From Stutzerimonas stutzeri (GTDB taxonomy: Bacteria > Pseudomonadota > Gammaproteobacteria > Pseudomonadales > Pseudomonadaceae), in the NCBI RefSeq assembly GCF_002890895.1, contig NZ_POUL01000005.1:62001-126000 (forward strand): a stretch of DNA of 64,000 nucleotides, given 5' to 3'. Made by a program: the position numbers and the translations under genes. The notes below the pieces were generated by a model that made no database searches, was not told the origin of the DNA, and saw only the letters and a list, made by a program, of their open reading frames with translations. Positions 26,598 to 35,085 of this stretch are shown piece by piece (position 1 is the stretch's first letter; each line of letters opens with the position of its first letter).

Positions 26598-28382
26598 CTA
26601 TTTCTGCTCGCTTTGCGGCGTGACCCTGAGAACCTCTTCCAAGGTTGTAAGGCCCGCTGCGATCTTCTGCGCGCCGGACAGCCGCAAGCTGTGCATGCCG
26701 TCCTTGAAGGCCTGGCGGCGCAGGGCGATGAGATCGGTATCGGCGGTGATCAGCGGCTTGATCGCATCGTTGAGCAGCATGATCTCGTAGACCCCGGCGC
26801 GGCCGCGGTAGCCCGTGTCCCGGCATTCGATACAACCCACCGCCTGTTGCGCGTGGCTCGGCAACGGCGCGTTCCAGGGTTTGGTCAGGGCCTGCCAGTC
26901 ATCCGCATCCAGCTGCACCGGTGCCTTGCAGTGCGGACATAACGTACGCACCAAGCGCTGCGCCATGACGCCCAGGAGCGTCGCCCTAAGCAGGTAATGC
27001 GGTACGCCCAGTTCCAGCAACCGCGTGATTGCCGATGGCGCATCGTTGGTATGCAGAGTCGACAGCACCAGGTGCCCGGTCAGTGCCGCCTGGATCGCCA
27101 TTTCCGCCGTTTCCAGATCGCGAATCTCGCCGACCATGATGATGTCCGGATCCTGGCGCATCAGGGCGCGCACGCCGCTGGCGAAGGTCAGGTCGATGTT
27201 GTGTTGCACCTGCATCTGGTTGAAGGCGCCCTCAATCATCTCGATCGGGTCTTCGATGGTGCAGACGTTCACTTCCGGCGTCGCCAGCTGCTTGAGGGTG
27301 GTGTAGAGCGTCGTCGTCTTGCCCGATCCGGTAGGGCCGGTGACCAGGATGATGCCGTTGGGCTGGCCGGTCATGCTCTGCCAGCGACGCAGGTCTTCGG
27401 CGGAAAAGCCCAGCTGGTCGAAGCCCTTGAGCAGCACTTCAGGGTCGAAGATTCGCATCACCATCTTCTCGCCGAAGGCGGTCGGCAGGGTCGACAGGCG
27501 CAGCTCCACCTCGCCGCCATCCGGCGTCTTGGTCTTGACCCGGCCGTCCTGCGGCTTGCGCTTTTCAGCGACGTTCATTCGCCCCAAAGACTTGAGTCGG
27601 CTGACAACGGCCATCGCAACCTGCGGCGGAAACTGATAGACGTTGTGCAGGACGCCATCGATGCGGAAGCGCACGCTGCCCTGCTCACGACGCGGTTCGA
27701 TGTGGATGTCACTGGCGCGCTGGTCGAAGGCGTACTGGAACAGCCAGTCAACGATGTTCACCACATGAGCGTCGTTAGCGTCGGGCTCCTGATCACTGGC
27801 GCCGAGGTTCAGCAACTGCTCGAAATTGCCGGTCCCGCTGACCTTTTGATCGTTGGCAGTGGCGCCGCTGACCGACTTGGCCAGGCGGTAGAACTCGACG
27901 GTGAAGCGCTGCAGGTCGACGGGATTGGCCACTACCCGCTTGATCGGTCGCTGGAGCACATGGGTGAGGTTGGCTTCCCAGCTTTTCACGAAAGGCTGGC
28001 TGCTGGCGATGGTCACTGCCGAGCTGTCGACCGCCACCGCGAGGATCTTGTGCCGCTGGGCGAATGCGTAGGACATCAGCGGGGTGACCGCTGCGACGTT
28101 GATCTTCAGCGGGTCGATGCGCAGATAGAGTTGCCCGGCCTGCTCGGCGAGCCAGACGGTCAGTGTTTCGAGATCCAGCTTCTTGCCGGGGCGAGCCAGA
28201 TCATCGAGTTGCTGAGCGCCGAGAAATTCCAGCGGATGCTGCTGGCTGTTTGCCGAACTGCGCCGCAGGGTCATGCATTGCTCGGCCGTTTCCTGCGACA
28301 GCCGCCTCTGCGCGACCAAGTCACGCAGCAGGTCATTGAGGTCGAGGAAGCGATCCTGGGCAGGCGAATTCAACACGGACAT
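26598..28382 (-). CDS. GspE/PilB-type secretion ATPase, orphan
   Basis: From ATG 28382 this is a 594-residue hexameric-type ATPase. The N-terminal domain (to about 165) is of the T2SSE_N kind. The catalytic part has an SDIHIEP segment, a Walker A GPTGSGKTT (349-357), an Asp box (TIEDPIE), a Walker B region (DIIMVGEIRD) and a His box. A four-cysteine zinc site follows (CPHC and CIEC). Such ATPases drive type II secretion or type IV pili. No other secretion gene is near, so its partner machinery must be elsewhere. Confidence 0.9.
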   Translation of the reverse strand: MSVLNSPAQDRFLDLNDLLRDLVAQRRLSQETAEQCMTLRRSSANSQQHPLEFLGAQQLDDLARPGKKLDLETLTVWLAEQAGQLYLRIDPLKINVAAVTPLMSYAFAQRHKILAVAVDSSAVTIASSQPFVKSWEANLTHVLQRPIKRVVANPVDLQRFTVEFYRLAKSVSGATANDQKVSGTGNFEQLLNLGASDQEPDANDAHVVNIVDWLFQYAFDQRASDIHIEPRREQGSVRFRIDGVLHNVYQFPPQVAMAVVSRLKSLGRMNVAEKRKPQDGRVKTKTPDGGEVELRLSTLPTAFGEKMVMRIFDPEVLLKGFDQLGFSAEDLRRWQSMTGQPNGIILVTGPTGSGKTTTLYTTLKQLATPEVNVCTIEDPIEMIEGAFNQMQVQHNIDLTFASGVRALMRQDPDIIMVGEIRDLETAEMAIQAALTGHLVLSTLHTNDAPSAITRLLELGVPHYLLRATLLGVMAQRLVRTLCPHCKAPVQLDADDWQALTKPWNAPLPSHAQQAVGCIECRDTGYRGRAGVYEIMLLNDAIKPLITADTDLIALRRQAFKDGMHSLRLSGAQKIAAGLTTLEEVLRVTPQSEQK

Positions 28383-28539
28383 GGGCTCTTCGGTCGTGGC
28401 GGGTACGAGGAGCAAGCTTGCCGATAAATCAACGCGCTGTCTGCCGTGCGGTCCAACTTTACGTGATGTCGGGCTGGGCCGAATTGGACGGCACGCGGTG
28501 ACCCGCCGACCGTGGCGGGGCTCGCTACTTCGCCAGTCC

Positions 28540-28554
28540 TTCACCTAGGGTGAA
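28540..28554. promoter_or_regulatory. Inverted repeat TTCACC-tag-GGTGAA upstream of the GspE-like gene
   Basis: A perfect six-base inverted repeat with a three-base centre lies 158 bases before the GspE-like ATG and 37 bases after the position where CYTH translation ends. It could be an operator or a small terminator stem. Confidence 0.3.
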
Positions 28555-28591
28555 ACAGGCATAGGCCGAATGCCAGCGGAGCCTCACGGCG

Positions 28592-29956
28592 CTATTTCGT
28601 TAGCAGCTTCCAGGATTTGAGCGTCCAGACCACGCGAGCCTGCTCTACGCGAGCCTCAAGCAGCTCGTCATCCAGTGGCGGTCCTGCCAGTTCGTTCAAC
28701 TTGGCCAGTTCGCCGAAGAGACGGTCCGCTTCCGGCAGCTCCAGCGTGGTGCGGGCCAGGTGCAGCCAGACCAGCAGCCGCTCCATGCGCGGCCGCTGTT
28801 CGGCGAGGTCCTCGGGCTGTTGCTGGTAGCGCAGCAACTGCAATGCCTCGGCTTCCTCGCCCAGCAGGCGTGGCAGCCAGTTGCCCAGCTCGGCTGCGCC
28901 CTGGCGGTTGCCGCGGTTGTTGCGACTGGCGGTCCAGCTGCGCTGCAGCAGCCAGAGTGAGGCGTTCAGCGAGAACATGCCCCAGCGTTGCGCAGACAAT
29001 TCAGCGGCAAATCGTTCAGGCGCTGCCTGGCGCACGCTTTCATCGTCGCGTCCGGCTTCGACCTGGGGACGCCAATCCTGGATCAGCGCATCGAGTTGTT
29101 CGCGCAGCTCGCGACTGGTGGCGCGCGGAGCGGCCTGACCGAGGCTGCCCAGCAGGGCGCGCAGTTCGACCAGTTGCTGCAGCCATTCGCCCAGCAGTTT
29201 CCAGTGGCCATTGAAACGGTACTGTTCGGCCAATCGCTGGCTATTACCCAGCAGCTGCCAGGCCAGTGCGGCAAAGGCGTCGTCCAGCGGCATGGTCGCC
29301 GCGAGCGTTGGTGCGGGCAGGCTCAGCGAGTAGCTGTCGGCGTCATACAGGCGGTAGCCGCGCTCGGCTTTGCTGATGTCGCAAGGCATCAAGGGGAGAT
29401 CGGTGGCCAGCTCGGCGGCTAGTTCCAGCAGGGCCTCGGGTTCGCCTTGGCGCAGCTCCAGCTCCAGCTCGCAGATTTCCTCGCTCCGCTTGCCGACCAC
29501 GACCTTGCCCAGGTCCAGCGCCGCTTCGATCACCACCTTGGCCTTGCCGCGACCCCAGGCGATTTCGGCTTTTTCGCGGACGAAGTCCGTGGTGAAAATC
29601 GGCTTCAGGGTTTTCTTGTCCAGCTCGGCCAGGCTCGCGGGCCAACACTCATCCGCGAGTTTTTTCAGGTCCAGCTTGGCCTTGTCCAGGTACCAATCCC
29701 ACTCGTTACGCTCGGACAGCCCAGCCACGCTCTGGCCGCGGCTTTTCAGCGTCTGAATGAACTGCTCGCCGTCGCGGCGCAGACGCAGCGCAACCTTGGC
29801 CTGAGCCAGGTCGCGCTCGGGGGTGTCGTAGTACTGGTTGAACAATTCGTGCCGCTGCCAGCCGCTCTTGTTGCGTTTCTTCAGCAGCGGATGCTCACGC
29901 AGGGCCGCCAGGGTTTCGCGACTGACGCGCAGTTTGATTTCGGTTTCTTTCTGCAT
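28592..29956 (-). CDS. CYTH-domain inorganic triphosphatase with C-terminal CHAD-like region
   Basis: This 454-residue protein starts MQKETEIKLR, which contains the ExExK metal-binding motif (Glu4, Glu6, Lys8) of the CYTH tunnel enzymes. Charged motifs follow through residue 200 (LRLRRDGEQFIQTLK and similar). The rest is helical with many basic residues, like a CHAD domain that binds polyphosphate. The family (E. coli YgiF) hydrolyses inorganic triphosphate. It is divergent from the phosphate transport pair, which fits a phosphate-metabolism role. Confidence 0.88.
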   Translation of the reverse strand: MQKETEIKLRVSRETLAALREHPLLKKRNKSGWQRHELFNQYYDTPERDLAQAKVALRLRRDGEQFIQTLKSRGQSVAGLSERNEWDWYLDKAKLDLKKLADECWPASLAELDKKTLKPIFTTDFVREKAEIAWGRGKAKVVIEAALDLGKVVVGKRSEEICELELELRQGEPEALLELAAELATDLPLMPCDISKAERGYRLYDADSYSLSLPAPTLAATMPLDDAFAALAWQLLGNSQRLAEQYRFNGHWKLLGEWLQQLVELRALLGSLGQAAPRATSRELREQLDALIQDWRPQVEAGRDDESVRQAAPERFAAELSAQRWGMFSLNASLWLLQRSWTASRNNRGNRQGAAELGNWLPRLLGEEAEALQLLRYQQQPEDLAEQRPRMERLLVWLHLARTTLELPEADRLFGELAKLNELAGPPLDDELLEARVEQARVVWTLKSWKLLTK

Positions 29957-29984
29957 GGTGCCGAGATGATGCCTATGTTTGAGT

Positions 29985-29998
29985 GTGACCTACGTCAC
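29985..29998. promoter_or_regulatory. Inverted repeat GTGAC-ctac-GTCAC between CYTH and the phosphate transport genes
   Basis: Five-base arms with a four-base centre lie in the 104-base divergent gap, 29 bases from the CYTH start and 62 bases before the DUF47 start. It does not match a Pho box (direct CTGTCAT repeats). Candidate operator only. Confidence 0.3.
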
Positions 29999-30060
29999 TT
30001 GGTAGCGGCCCTTTGAGGTCATCCGTATACTTGCCGCCTTCTGAAGCCGGGGTGCTCCCT

Positions 30061-30738
30061 ATGCCAATCAATCCTTTCGTCAGCCTGTTCGGACGTTCGC
30101 CCATCGGGCCGATGCAGCAGCACATGGCTAAATCTCACGAATGTGCCGCCAACCTGGTACCGCTGTTCCAGGCGATCACAGCCGAAGATTGGGAACGGGT
30201 CGAACAGATCCAGAAAGAGATGGCCCGACTGGAAAACGAGGCCGACAAGCTCAAGAAGAGCGTCCGTCAACATCTGCCCAAGAGCCTGTTTCTGCCGGTT
30301 CCGCGCTCGGATCTGCTGGAGCTGCTGAGTGTACAGGACAAAATTGCCAACCGTGCCAAGGACATCGCCGGTCTGATGCTGGGCCGTTGCATGACCATTC
30401 CGCCGGCCCTGCAGCCGGAAATGATGGCCTTCGTGCAGCGCAGTGTAGACGCCAGCTGCCAGGCGCTGAAAGCGCTGAAGGAGCTGGACTCGTTGCTGGA
30501 AACCGGCTTTGCCGGCCGTGAGGCCACGCTGGTCGAGAAAATGGTCGAGGAGCTCGAGGAAATCGAGCGCGAAACCGACCGCATGCAGATCACGGTTCGC
30601 CGTGCCCTGTTCAAGCTGGAAAAGGAATTGCCTCCAGTCGACGTAATGTTCCTCTACAAAATCATCGAATGGATCGGTGACGTAGCTGACCGTGCCGAGC
30701 GAGTCGGTAACCGTCTGGAACAATTGCTGGCGCGCTGA
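30061..30738 (+). CDS. TIGR00153/DUF47 family PhoU-like protein
   Basis: From ATG 30061 this is a 225-residue all-helical protein of the DUF47 (PhoU-like) family, with long charged helices (DWERVEQIQKEMARLENEAD) and a middle PRSDLLELLSVQDKIANRAKD segment. It lies 38 bases before the Pit transporter gene in one operon. Such partners usually modulate phosphate flux through Pit. In-frame codons before 30061 are not part of the family. Confidence 0.92.
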   Translation: MPINPFVSLFGRSPIGPMQQHMAKSHECAANLVPLFQAITAEDWERVEQIQKEMARLENEADKLKKSVRQHLPKSLFLPVPRSDLLELLSVQDKIANRAKDIAGLMLGRCMTIPPALQPEMMAFVQRSVDASCQALKALKELDSLLETGFAGREATLVEKMVEELEEIERETDRMQITVRRALFKLEKELPPVDVMFLYKIIEWIGDVADRAERVGNRLEQLLAR

Positions 30739-30776
30739 GGCGCCAGCGTCTTTTCTGGTTCAACAGGTAATTCCTT

Positions 30777-32042
30777 ATGTCCTTTATCGCGGAATACGGC
30801 TTCGTACTTCTCGTGCTCGCCTGTGCTTTCGGTTTCTTCATGGCCTGGGGCGTAGGCGCCAATGACGTGGCCAATGCCATGGGCACCTCGGTGGGTTCCC
30901 GGGCGCTGACGATCAAGCAGGCCATCATCGTCGCGATGATCTTCGAGTTCTGCGGTGCCTACCTGGCGGGTGGCGAGGTCACCGAGACCATCAAGAACGG
31001 CATCGTCGATGCGGAAGTCATATCGCCCGATCTGATGGTGCTGGGCATGATGTCGGCGCTGCTGGCAGCCGGCACCTGGCTGATGATCGCCACCATGAAA
31101 GGCTGGCCGGTTTCCACCACGCACTCGATCATCGGTGCGGTGATCGGCTTTGCCGCGGTCGGCGTGTCCACCGACGCGGTGCATTGGGATGCCATCGGTC
31201 CCATCGTGGCCAGCTGGGTGGTGACACCGATGCTGTCGGGCATCGTCGCCTTTGGCCTGTTCATGAGCGTGCAGAAGCTGATCATCAATACCGATGATCC
31301 CTTTCTCAACGCCAAGCGATTCGTGCCGCTGTACATGTTCCTGACCGGTTTCATGGTCGCGCTGATGACCGTCACCAAGGGCCTCAAGCATGTCGGCCTG
31401 ACGCTGAACGGCGGCCAGGGCATCCTCCTGGCGTTCGCCATCGGCGTCCTGGTGATGCTGGTCGGGATCGCGCTGCTGTCGCGGATCAAGCTTGATGTCG
31501 AGGCCGATCGCACCTTTCACTACGCCAGCGTGGAAAAGGTCTTCGCTGTGCTGATGATTTTTACTGCCTGTTCCATGGCCTTTGCCCATGGTGCCAACGA
31601 TGTGGCCAACGCCGTCGGCCCGCTGGCGGCCGTGGTCGGGGTCATCCAATCGGGCGGCGCAGCAGAGGTTGCTGCCAAGTCGGCGGTGCCGGGCTGGGTA
31701 CTGCTGCTGGGCGCTGTGGGTATCGTCATCGGTCTGGCCACCTATGGCTACAAGGTGATCGCCACCATTGGTAAGGAAATCACCGAGCTGACTCCCAGCC
31801 GTGGCTTCGCCGCAGAGTTGGCAACCGCAACCACGGTCGTTGGCGCGTCCGCTATCGGGCTGCCGGTCTCGACCACTCACACGCTGGTTGGCGCCGTACT
31901 CGGTATCGGCATTGCGCGCGGTATCGGCGCGCTTAACCTCGGCGTGGTCGGCTCGATCTTCATGTCGTGGCTGATCACCCTGCCAGCCGGGGCGATCCTT
32001 TCGATCATCTTCTTCACCATTCTGAAGGCGATCTTCGTCTGA
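30777..32042 (+). CDS. pit: Low-affinity inorganic phosphate transporter (PiT family)
   Basis: This 421-residue membrane protein has the two inverted PHO4 signature repeats, GANDVANAMGTSVGS near the start and GANDVANAVGPLA in the second half, each followed by a PVSTTH motif (WPVSTTHSIIG, LPVSTTHTLVG). It imports phosphate, usually as a metal-phosphate complex, using the proton gradient. It is co-transcribed with the DUF47 protein. A long hairpin follows its stop. Confidence 0.94.
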   Translation: MSFIAEYGFVLLVLACAFGFFMAWGVGANDVANAMGTSVGSRALTIKQAIIVAMIFEFCGAYLAGGEVTETIKNGIVDAEVISPDLMVLGMMSALLAAGTWLMIATMKGWPVSTTHSIIGAVIGFAAVGVSTDAVHWDAIGPIVASWVVTPMLSGIVAFGLFMSVQKLIINTDDPFLNAKRFVPLYMFLTGFMVALMTVTKGLKHVGLTLNGGQGILLAFAIGVLVMLVGIALLSRIKLDVEADRTFHYASVEKVFAVLMIFTACSMAFAHGANDVANAVGPLAAVVGVIQSGGAAEVAAKSAVPGWVLLLGAVGIVIGLATYGYKVIATIGKEITELTPSRGFAAELATATTVVGASAIGLPVSTTHTLVGAVLGIGIARGIGALNLGVVGSIFMSWLITLPAGAILSIIFFTILKAIFV

Positions 32043-32051
32043 TCTAGCCGT

Positions 32052-32087
32052 CGCCGCAGTTTTTACCTCGACGGTAAGGCTGCGGCG
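32052..32087 (+). terminator. Long hairpin after pit
   Basis: CGCCGCAG (32052-32059) pairs with CTGCGGCG (32080-32087) and an inner TTACC/GGTAA stem extends it. It starts ten bases after the stop. No strong T-run follows. Confidence 0.5.
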
Positions 32088-32144
32088 GCGCGTTTCATGT
32101 TTCACTGGGTGCCTTCGTCTTTTCCGTCTTTCAGGAGGCTGTCG

Positions 32145-33299
32145 GTGCCCATCCCCTCGCTTAAAGACCAGTTCGCCGCGCTGATCGCTGCGCCATCGGT
32201 AAGTTGCACCCAGGCGCATTGGGATCAAACCAACCGCCCTGTTATCGATTTGCTGGCAGGCTGGTTGAGCGATCTCGGCTTTACCTGCGACGTGCAGGAA
32301 ATCACCCCCGGCAAGTTCAACCTTCTCGCCAGCTATGGCAGCGGCCCCGGCGGCCTGGTGTTGGCCGGACACAGCGATACCGTGCCCTTCGATGCCGAGC
32401 TGTGGACGGCCGAGCCGCTGCAGCTGCGCGAAGCGGATGACCGCTGGTACGGGTTGGGCAGCTGCGACATGAAAGGCTTCTTCGCGTTGATCATAGAGGC
32501 CGTGTTGCCGCTGCTGGATAAGCCGTTCCGTCAGCCGCTGCTGATCCTCGCCACCTGCGATGAAGAAAGCTCCATGTCCGGCGCCCGTGCCCTGGCCGAC
32601 GCCGGGCGGCCGCTGGGCCGGGCGGCAGTGATCGGCGAACCGACCGGGCTGCGCCCAGTGCGCTTGCACAAGGGCATCATGATGGAAGGCATCGAGATTC
32701 AAGGGCAAAGCGGGCATTCGTCCAATCCCGCTTATGGGCATAGCGCTTTGGAAGCCATGCATGACGTGATGAGTGAGCTGATGACGCTGCGCCGGGAGTG
32801 GCAAAGCCAATACAACAATCCGTTGTTCGACGTGCCACAGCCAACGCTCAACCTCGGCTGCATCCATGGCGGCGACAACCCCAACCGTATCTGCGGCCAA
32901 TGCTCACTGGAGTACGATTTGCGGCCCCTGCCGGGGATGGAGCCTGATCAGCTACGCGAAGCTATCTCCGGGCGCCTGCGTCCGGTGGCTGACAGGCATC
33001 AGGTGAAAATCGACCTGGCCCCGTTGTTCCCCAGCGTGCCGGCCTTCGATCAGCCTGCCGAGGCCGAGCTGGTCAAACTGGCCGAACGCCTCACCGGTCA
33101 TGTCGCTGAGGCAGTGGCCTTCGCCACCGAGGCGCCTTATCTTCAGCAGCTTGGCTGCGAGACGCTGGTGCTCGGCCCGGGTGATATCGCCTGCGCGCAC
33201 CAGCCGGACGAGTATCTGGATCTGAACCGGATCGAACCTACTGTGAGGCTGTTGCGCGGGATGATCGAACACTATTGCCTGCAACCAGGCCGAGGATAG
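32145..33299 (+). CDS. argE: Acetylornithine deacetylase
   Basis: This 384-residue M20-family metallohydrolase removes acetyl from N-acetylornithine in arginine synthesis. Metal ligands and catalytic residues appear in AGHSDTV (His76, Asp78), SCDMKG (Asp108) and TCDEES (Glu139, Glu140). The GTG at 32145 is chosen because AGGAGG lies six bases upstream and PIPSLKDQFAALIAAPSVS matches the usual start; an ATG at 32097 would add 16 unlikely residues. It is followed by argA. Confidence 0.94.
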   Translation: MPIPSLKDQFAALIAAPSVSCTQAHWDQTNRPVIDLLAGWLSDLGFTCDVQEITPGKFNLLASYGSGPGGLVLAGHSDTVPFDAELWTAEPLQLREADDRWYGLGSCDMKGFFALIIEAVLPLLDKPFRQPLLILATCDEESSMSGARALADAGRPLGRAAVIGEPTGLRPVRLHKGIMMEGIEIQGQSGHSSNPAYGHSALEAMHDVMSELMTLRREWQSQYNNPLFDVPQPTLNLGCIHGGDNPNRICGQCSLEYDLRPLPGMEPDQLREAISGRLRPVADRHQVKIDLAPLFPSVPAFDQPAEAELVKLAERLTGHVAEAVAFATEAPYLQQLGCETLVLGPGDIACAHQPDEYLDLNRIEPTVRLLRGMIEHYCLQPGRG

Positions 33300-33401
33300 G
33301 AGCAGGTCTGGCGACATGTTCGCAGCGTGAACCTGCTCCCTGCATCTCCATACTCGACCCGGCTTCCGGACTGAACAAAGCTGTTATCTAAGGCTTGCGC
33401 A

Positions 33402-34703
33402 ATGCACAACTACGTCACCTGGCTTCGCGACTCATCGCCCTACATCAACTCCCACCGTGACCGCACCTTTGTGGTCATGCTGCCCGGCGATGGCCTGGAA
33501 CACCCCAATTTTGCCAACATCGTTCACGATCTGGTGCTGCTGCACAGCCTCGGCGTGCGACTGGTACTGGCGTTCGGCTCACGTCCGCAGATCGAGGCGC
33601 GGCTGGCTTCACGGGGTATTGAACCGCGCTTTCACCGTGACCTGCGGATCACCGACACGGCCACCCTGGAATGCGTGATCGATGCAGTCGGGCATATGCG
33701 CATCGCCCTGGAAGCCCGGCTCTCGATGGACATGGCCGCCTCGCCGATGCAGGGCGCGCGGCTGCGGGTGGCCAGTGGCAACTTCGTCACCGCGCGGCCC
33801 ATCGGTGTGCACGATGGGGTCGACTATCAGCACACCGGCGAGGTGCGTCGTGTCGACCGCAAAGGCATCGGTCGGCTGCTGGACGAGCGCACCATCGTGT
33901 TGCTCTCGCCGCTGGGGTATTCCCCGACCGGTGAAATCTTCAACATTGCCTGCGAAGACATCGCCACTCGCGCCGCGATTGATCTGGAAGCCGACAAGCT
34001 GGTGCTTTATGGCTCCGAGCGAGGCCTGCGTGATGAAAGTGGCAAGCTGGTGCGCGAGCTGCGTCCGCCGCAGATTCCGGCCTATCTCGAGCGCCTCGTT
34101 GGCACCTACCAGGCCGAGCTGCTGGATGCCGCCGCGCAAGCCTGCAAAGGCGGCGTGCGCCGCAGCCATGTGATCAGCTACGCCGAGGACGGTTCGCTGC
34201 TCAACGAGCTGTTCACCCGTGACGGCGGCGACGGCACCCTGGTGACCCAGGAGCAGTTCGAGCAACTGCGCGAGGCGACTATCGAGGACGTCGGCGGGCT
34301 GATCGACCTGATCACGCCGCTGGAAGAGCAGGGCATTCTGGTGCGCCGCTCACGCGAAGTGCTGGAGCGCGAGGTCGAGCAGTTCAGCATTGTCGAGCGC
34401 GATGGCCTGATCATCGCCTGCGCCGCGCTTTACCCCATCGCCGATTCCGACTCCGGTGAGCTGGCCTGCCTGGCGGTGAACCCGGAGTACCGTCACGGCG
34501 GACGTGGCGACGAGTTGCTTGAGCGTATCGAGGCGCGTGCCAGGGCGTTGGGCCTGAAAACCCTGTTCGTGCTCACCACTCGCACGGCGCACTGGTTTCG
34601 CGAGCGCGGCTTCGAGCCCAGCGGTGTCGAGCGCCTGCCGGCCGCACGGGCCTCGCTCTATAACTTCCAGCGCAATTCGAAAATCTTCGAAAAGGCGCTG
34701 TGA
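33402..34703 (+). CDS. argA: N-acetylglutamate synthase
   Basis: This 433-residue enzyme makes N-acetylglutamate, the first step of arginine synthesis, and is normally inhibited by arginine. The N-terminal amino-acid-kinase-like domain (to about 290) includes FVVMLPGDGLEHPNF and the later LLSPLGYSPTGEIFNI. The C-terminal GNAT acetyltransferase domain has CLAVNPEYRHGGRGDELL, the acetyl-CoA loop, and a final ARASLYNFQRNSK. It follows argE by 102 bases. Confidence 0.96.
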   Translation: MHNYVTWLRDSSPYINSHRDRTFVVMLPGDGLEHPNFANIVHDLVLLHSLGVRLVLAFGSRPQIEARLASRGIEPRFHRDLRITDTATLECVIDAVGHMRIALEARLSMDMAASPMQGARLRVASGNFVTARPIGVHDGVDYQHTGEVRRVDRKGIGRLLDERTIVLLSPLGYSPTGEIFNIACEDIATRAAIDLEADKLVLYGSERGLRDESGKLVRELRPPQIPAYLERLVGTYQAELLDAAAQACKGGVRRSHVISYAEDGSLLNELFTRDGGDGTLVTQEQFEQLREATIEDVGGLIDLITPLEEQGILVRRSREVLEREVEQFSIVERDGLIIACAALYPIADSDSGELACLAVNPEYRHGGRGDELLERIEARARALGLKTLFVLTTRTAHWFRERGFEPSGVERLPAARASLYNFQRNSKIFEKAL

Positions 34704-34731
34704 TCGAGCGGCGGCCCTGCGCCGCCTCGAT
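34703..34731. terminator. Shared hairpin between converging argA and small-protein genes
   Basis: ATCGAGCGGCG pairs with CGCCGC-C-TCGAT with one bulged C, around GCCCTG. It begins on the last base of the argA stop and ends next to the stop of the minus-strand small gene. There is no long T-run. Confidence 0.5.
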
Positions 34732-34911
34732 TCAGTCCGGCGTCGGGTAGGGGCTCGCTGAGCGCACCTCGACCGCATCGCCGGTCAGGCGAAGCGCGGG
34801 GTCTGGGATAAGTCCATCAATCTGCAGAATCAGCCCGATCAGCAAGGCAATGGTGATTGCCGTGGTCAGGCTGCCCTTGCGGGCGGACACCAACAGGTCC
34901 AGTAGCGACAT
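34732..34911 (-). CDS. Small single-helix membrane protein (59 residues)
   Basis: From ATG 34911, with GAGAGG about eight bases upstream, the frame codes for a short amphipathic start (SLLDLLVSARKGSL), one clear membrane helix (TTAITIALLIGLILQI) and a polar tail with PDPALRL. No known motif. It converges on argA and lies before gshA on the same strand. The ribosome site, the clean helix and the compact gap support a real gene, but it is not a family I recognise. Confidence 0.5.
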   Translation of the reverse strand: MSLLDLLVSARKGSLTTAITIALLIGLILQIDGLIPDPALRLTGDAVEVRSASPYPTPD

Positions 34912-35085
34912 GAATGCACCTCTCTTCTTCTTGTTCTTTTGAGGCTTCGGCGCGCTGCATCGGCGCGGCGAAGACACACATTGGAACCCTGAGAAGGAGG
35001 GAAAAGTTCACATCTTGCCGCAGCATATCCGGCGCCCCGCCCAAGCCACCGGACTAGAGCGATCCCGCGGGACTGCTGGTGAAGA

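Noticed and set aside
29981..30000. Possible Pho box upstream of the phosphate transport genes
   Set aside because: The site is an inverted GTGAC/GTCAC repeat, not the direct CTGTCAT repeats of a Pho box.
30654..32900. 748-codon frame opposite pit and argE
   Set aside because: His/Asp/Gln/Gly-rich product with no known domain, running antisense to two well-identified genes.
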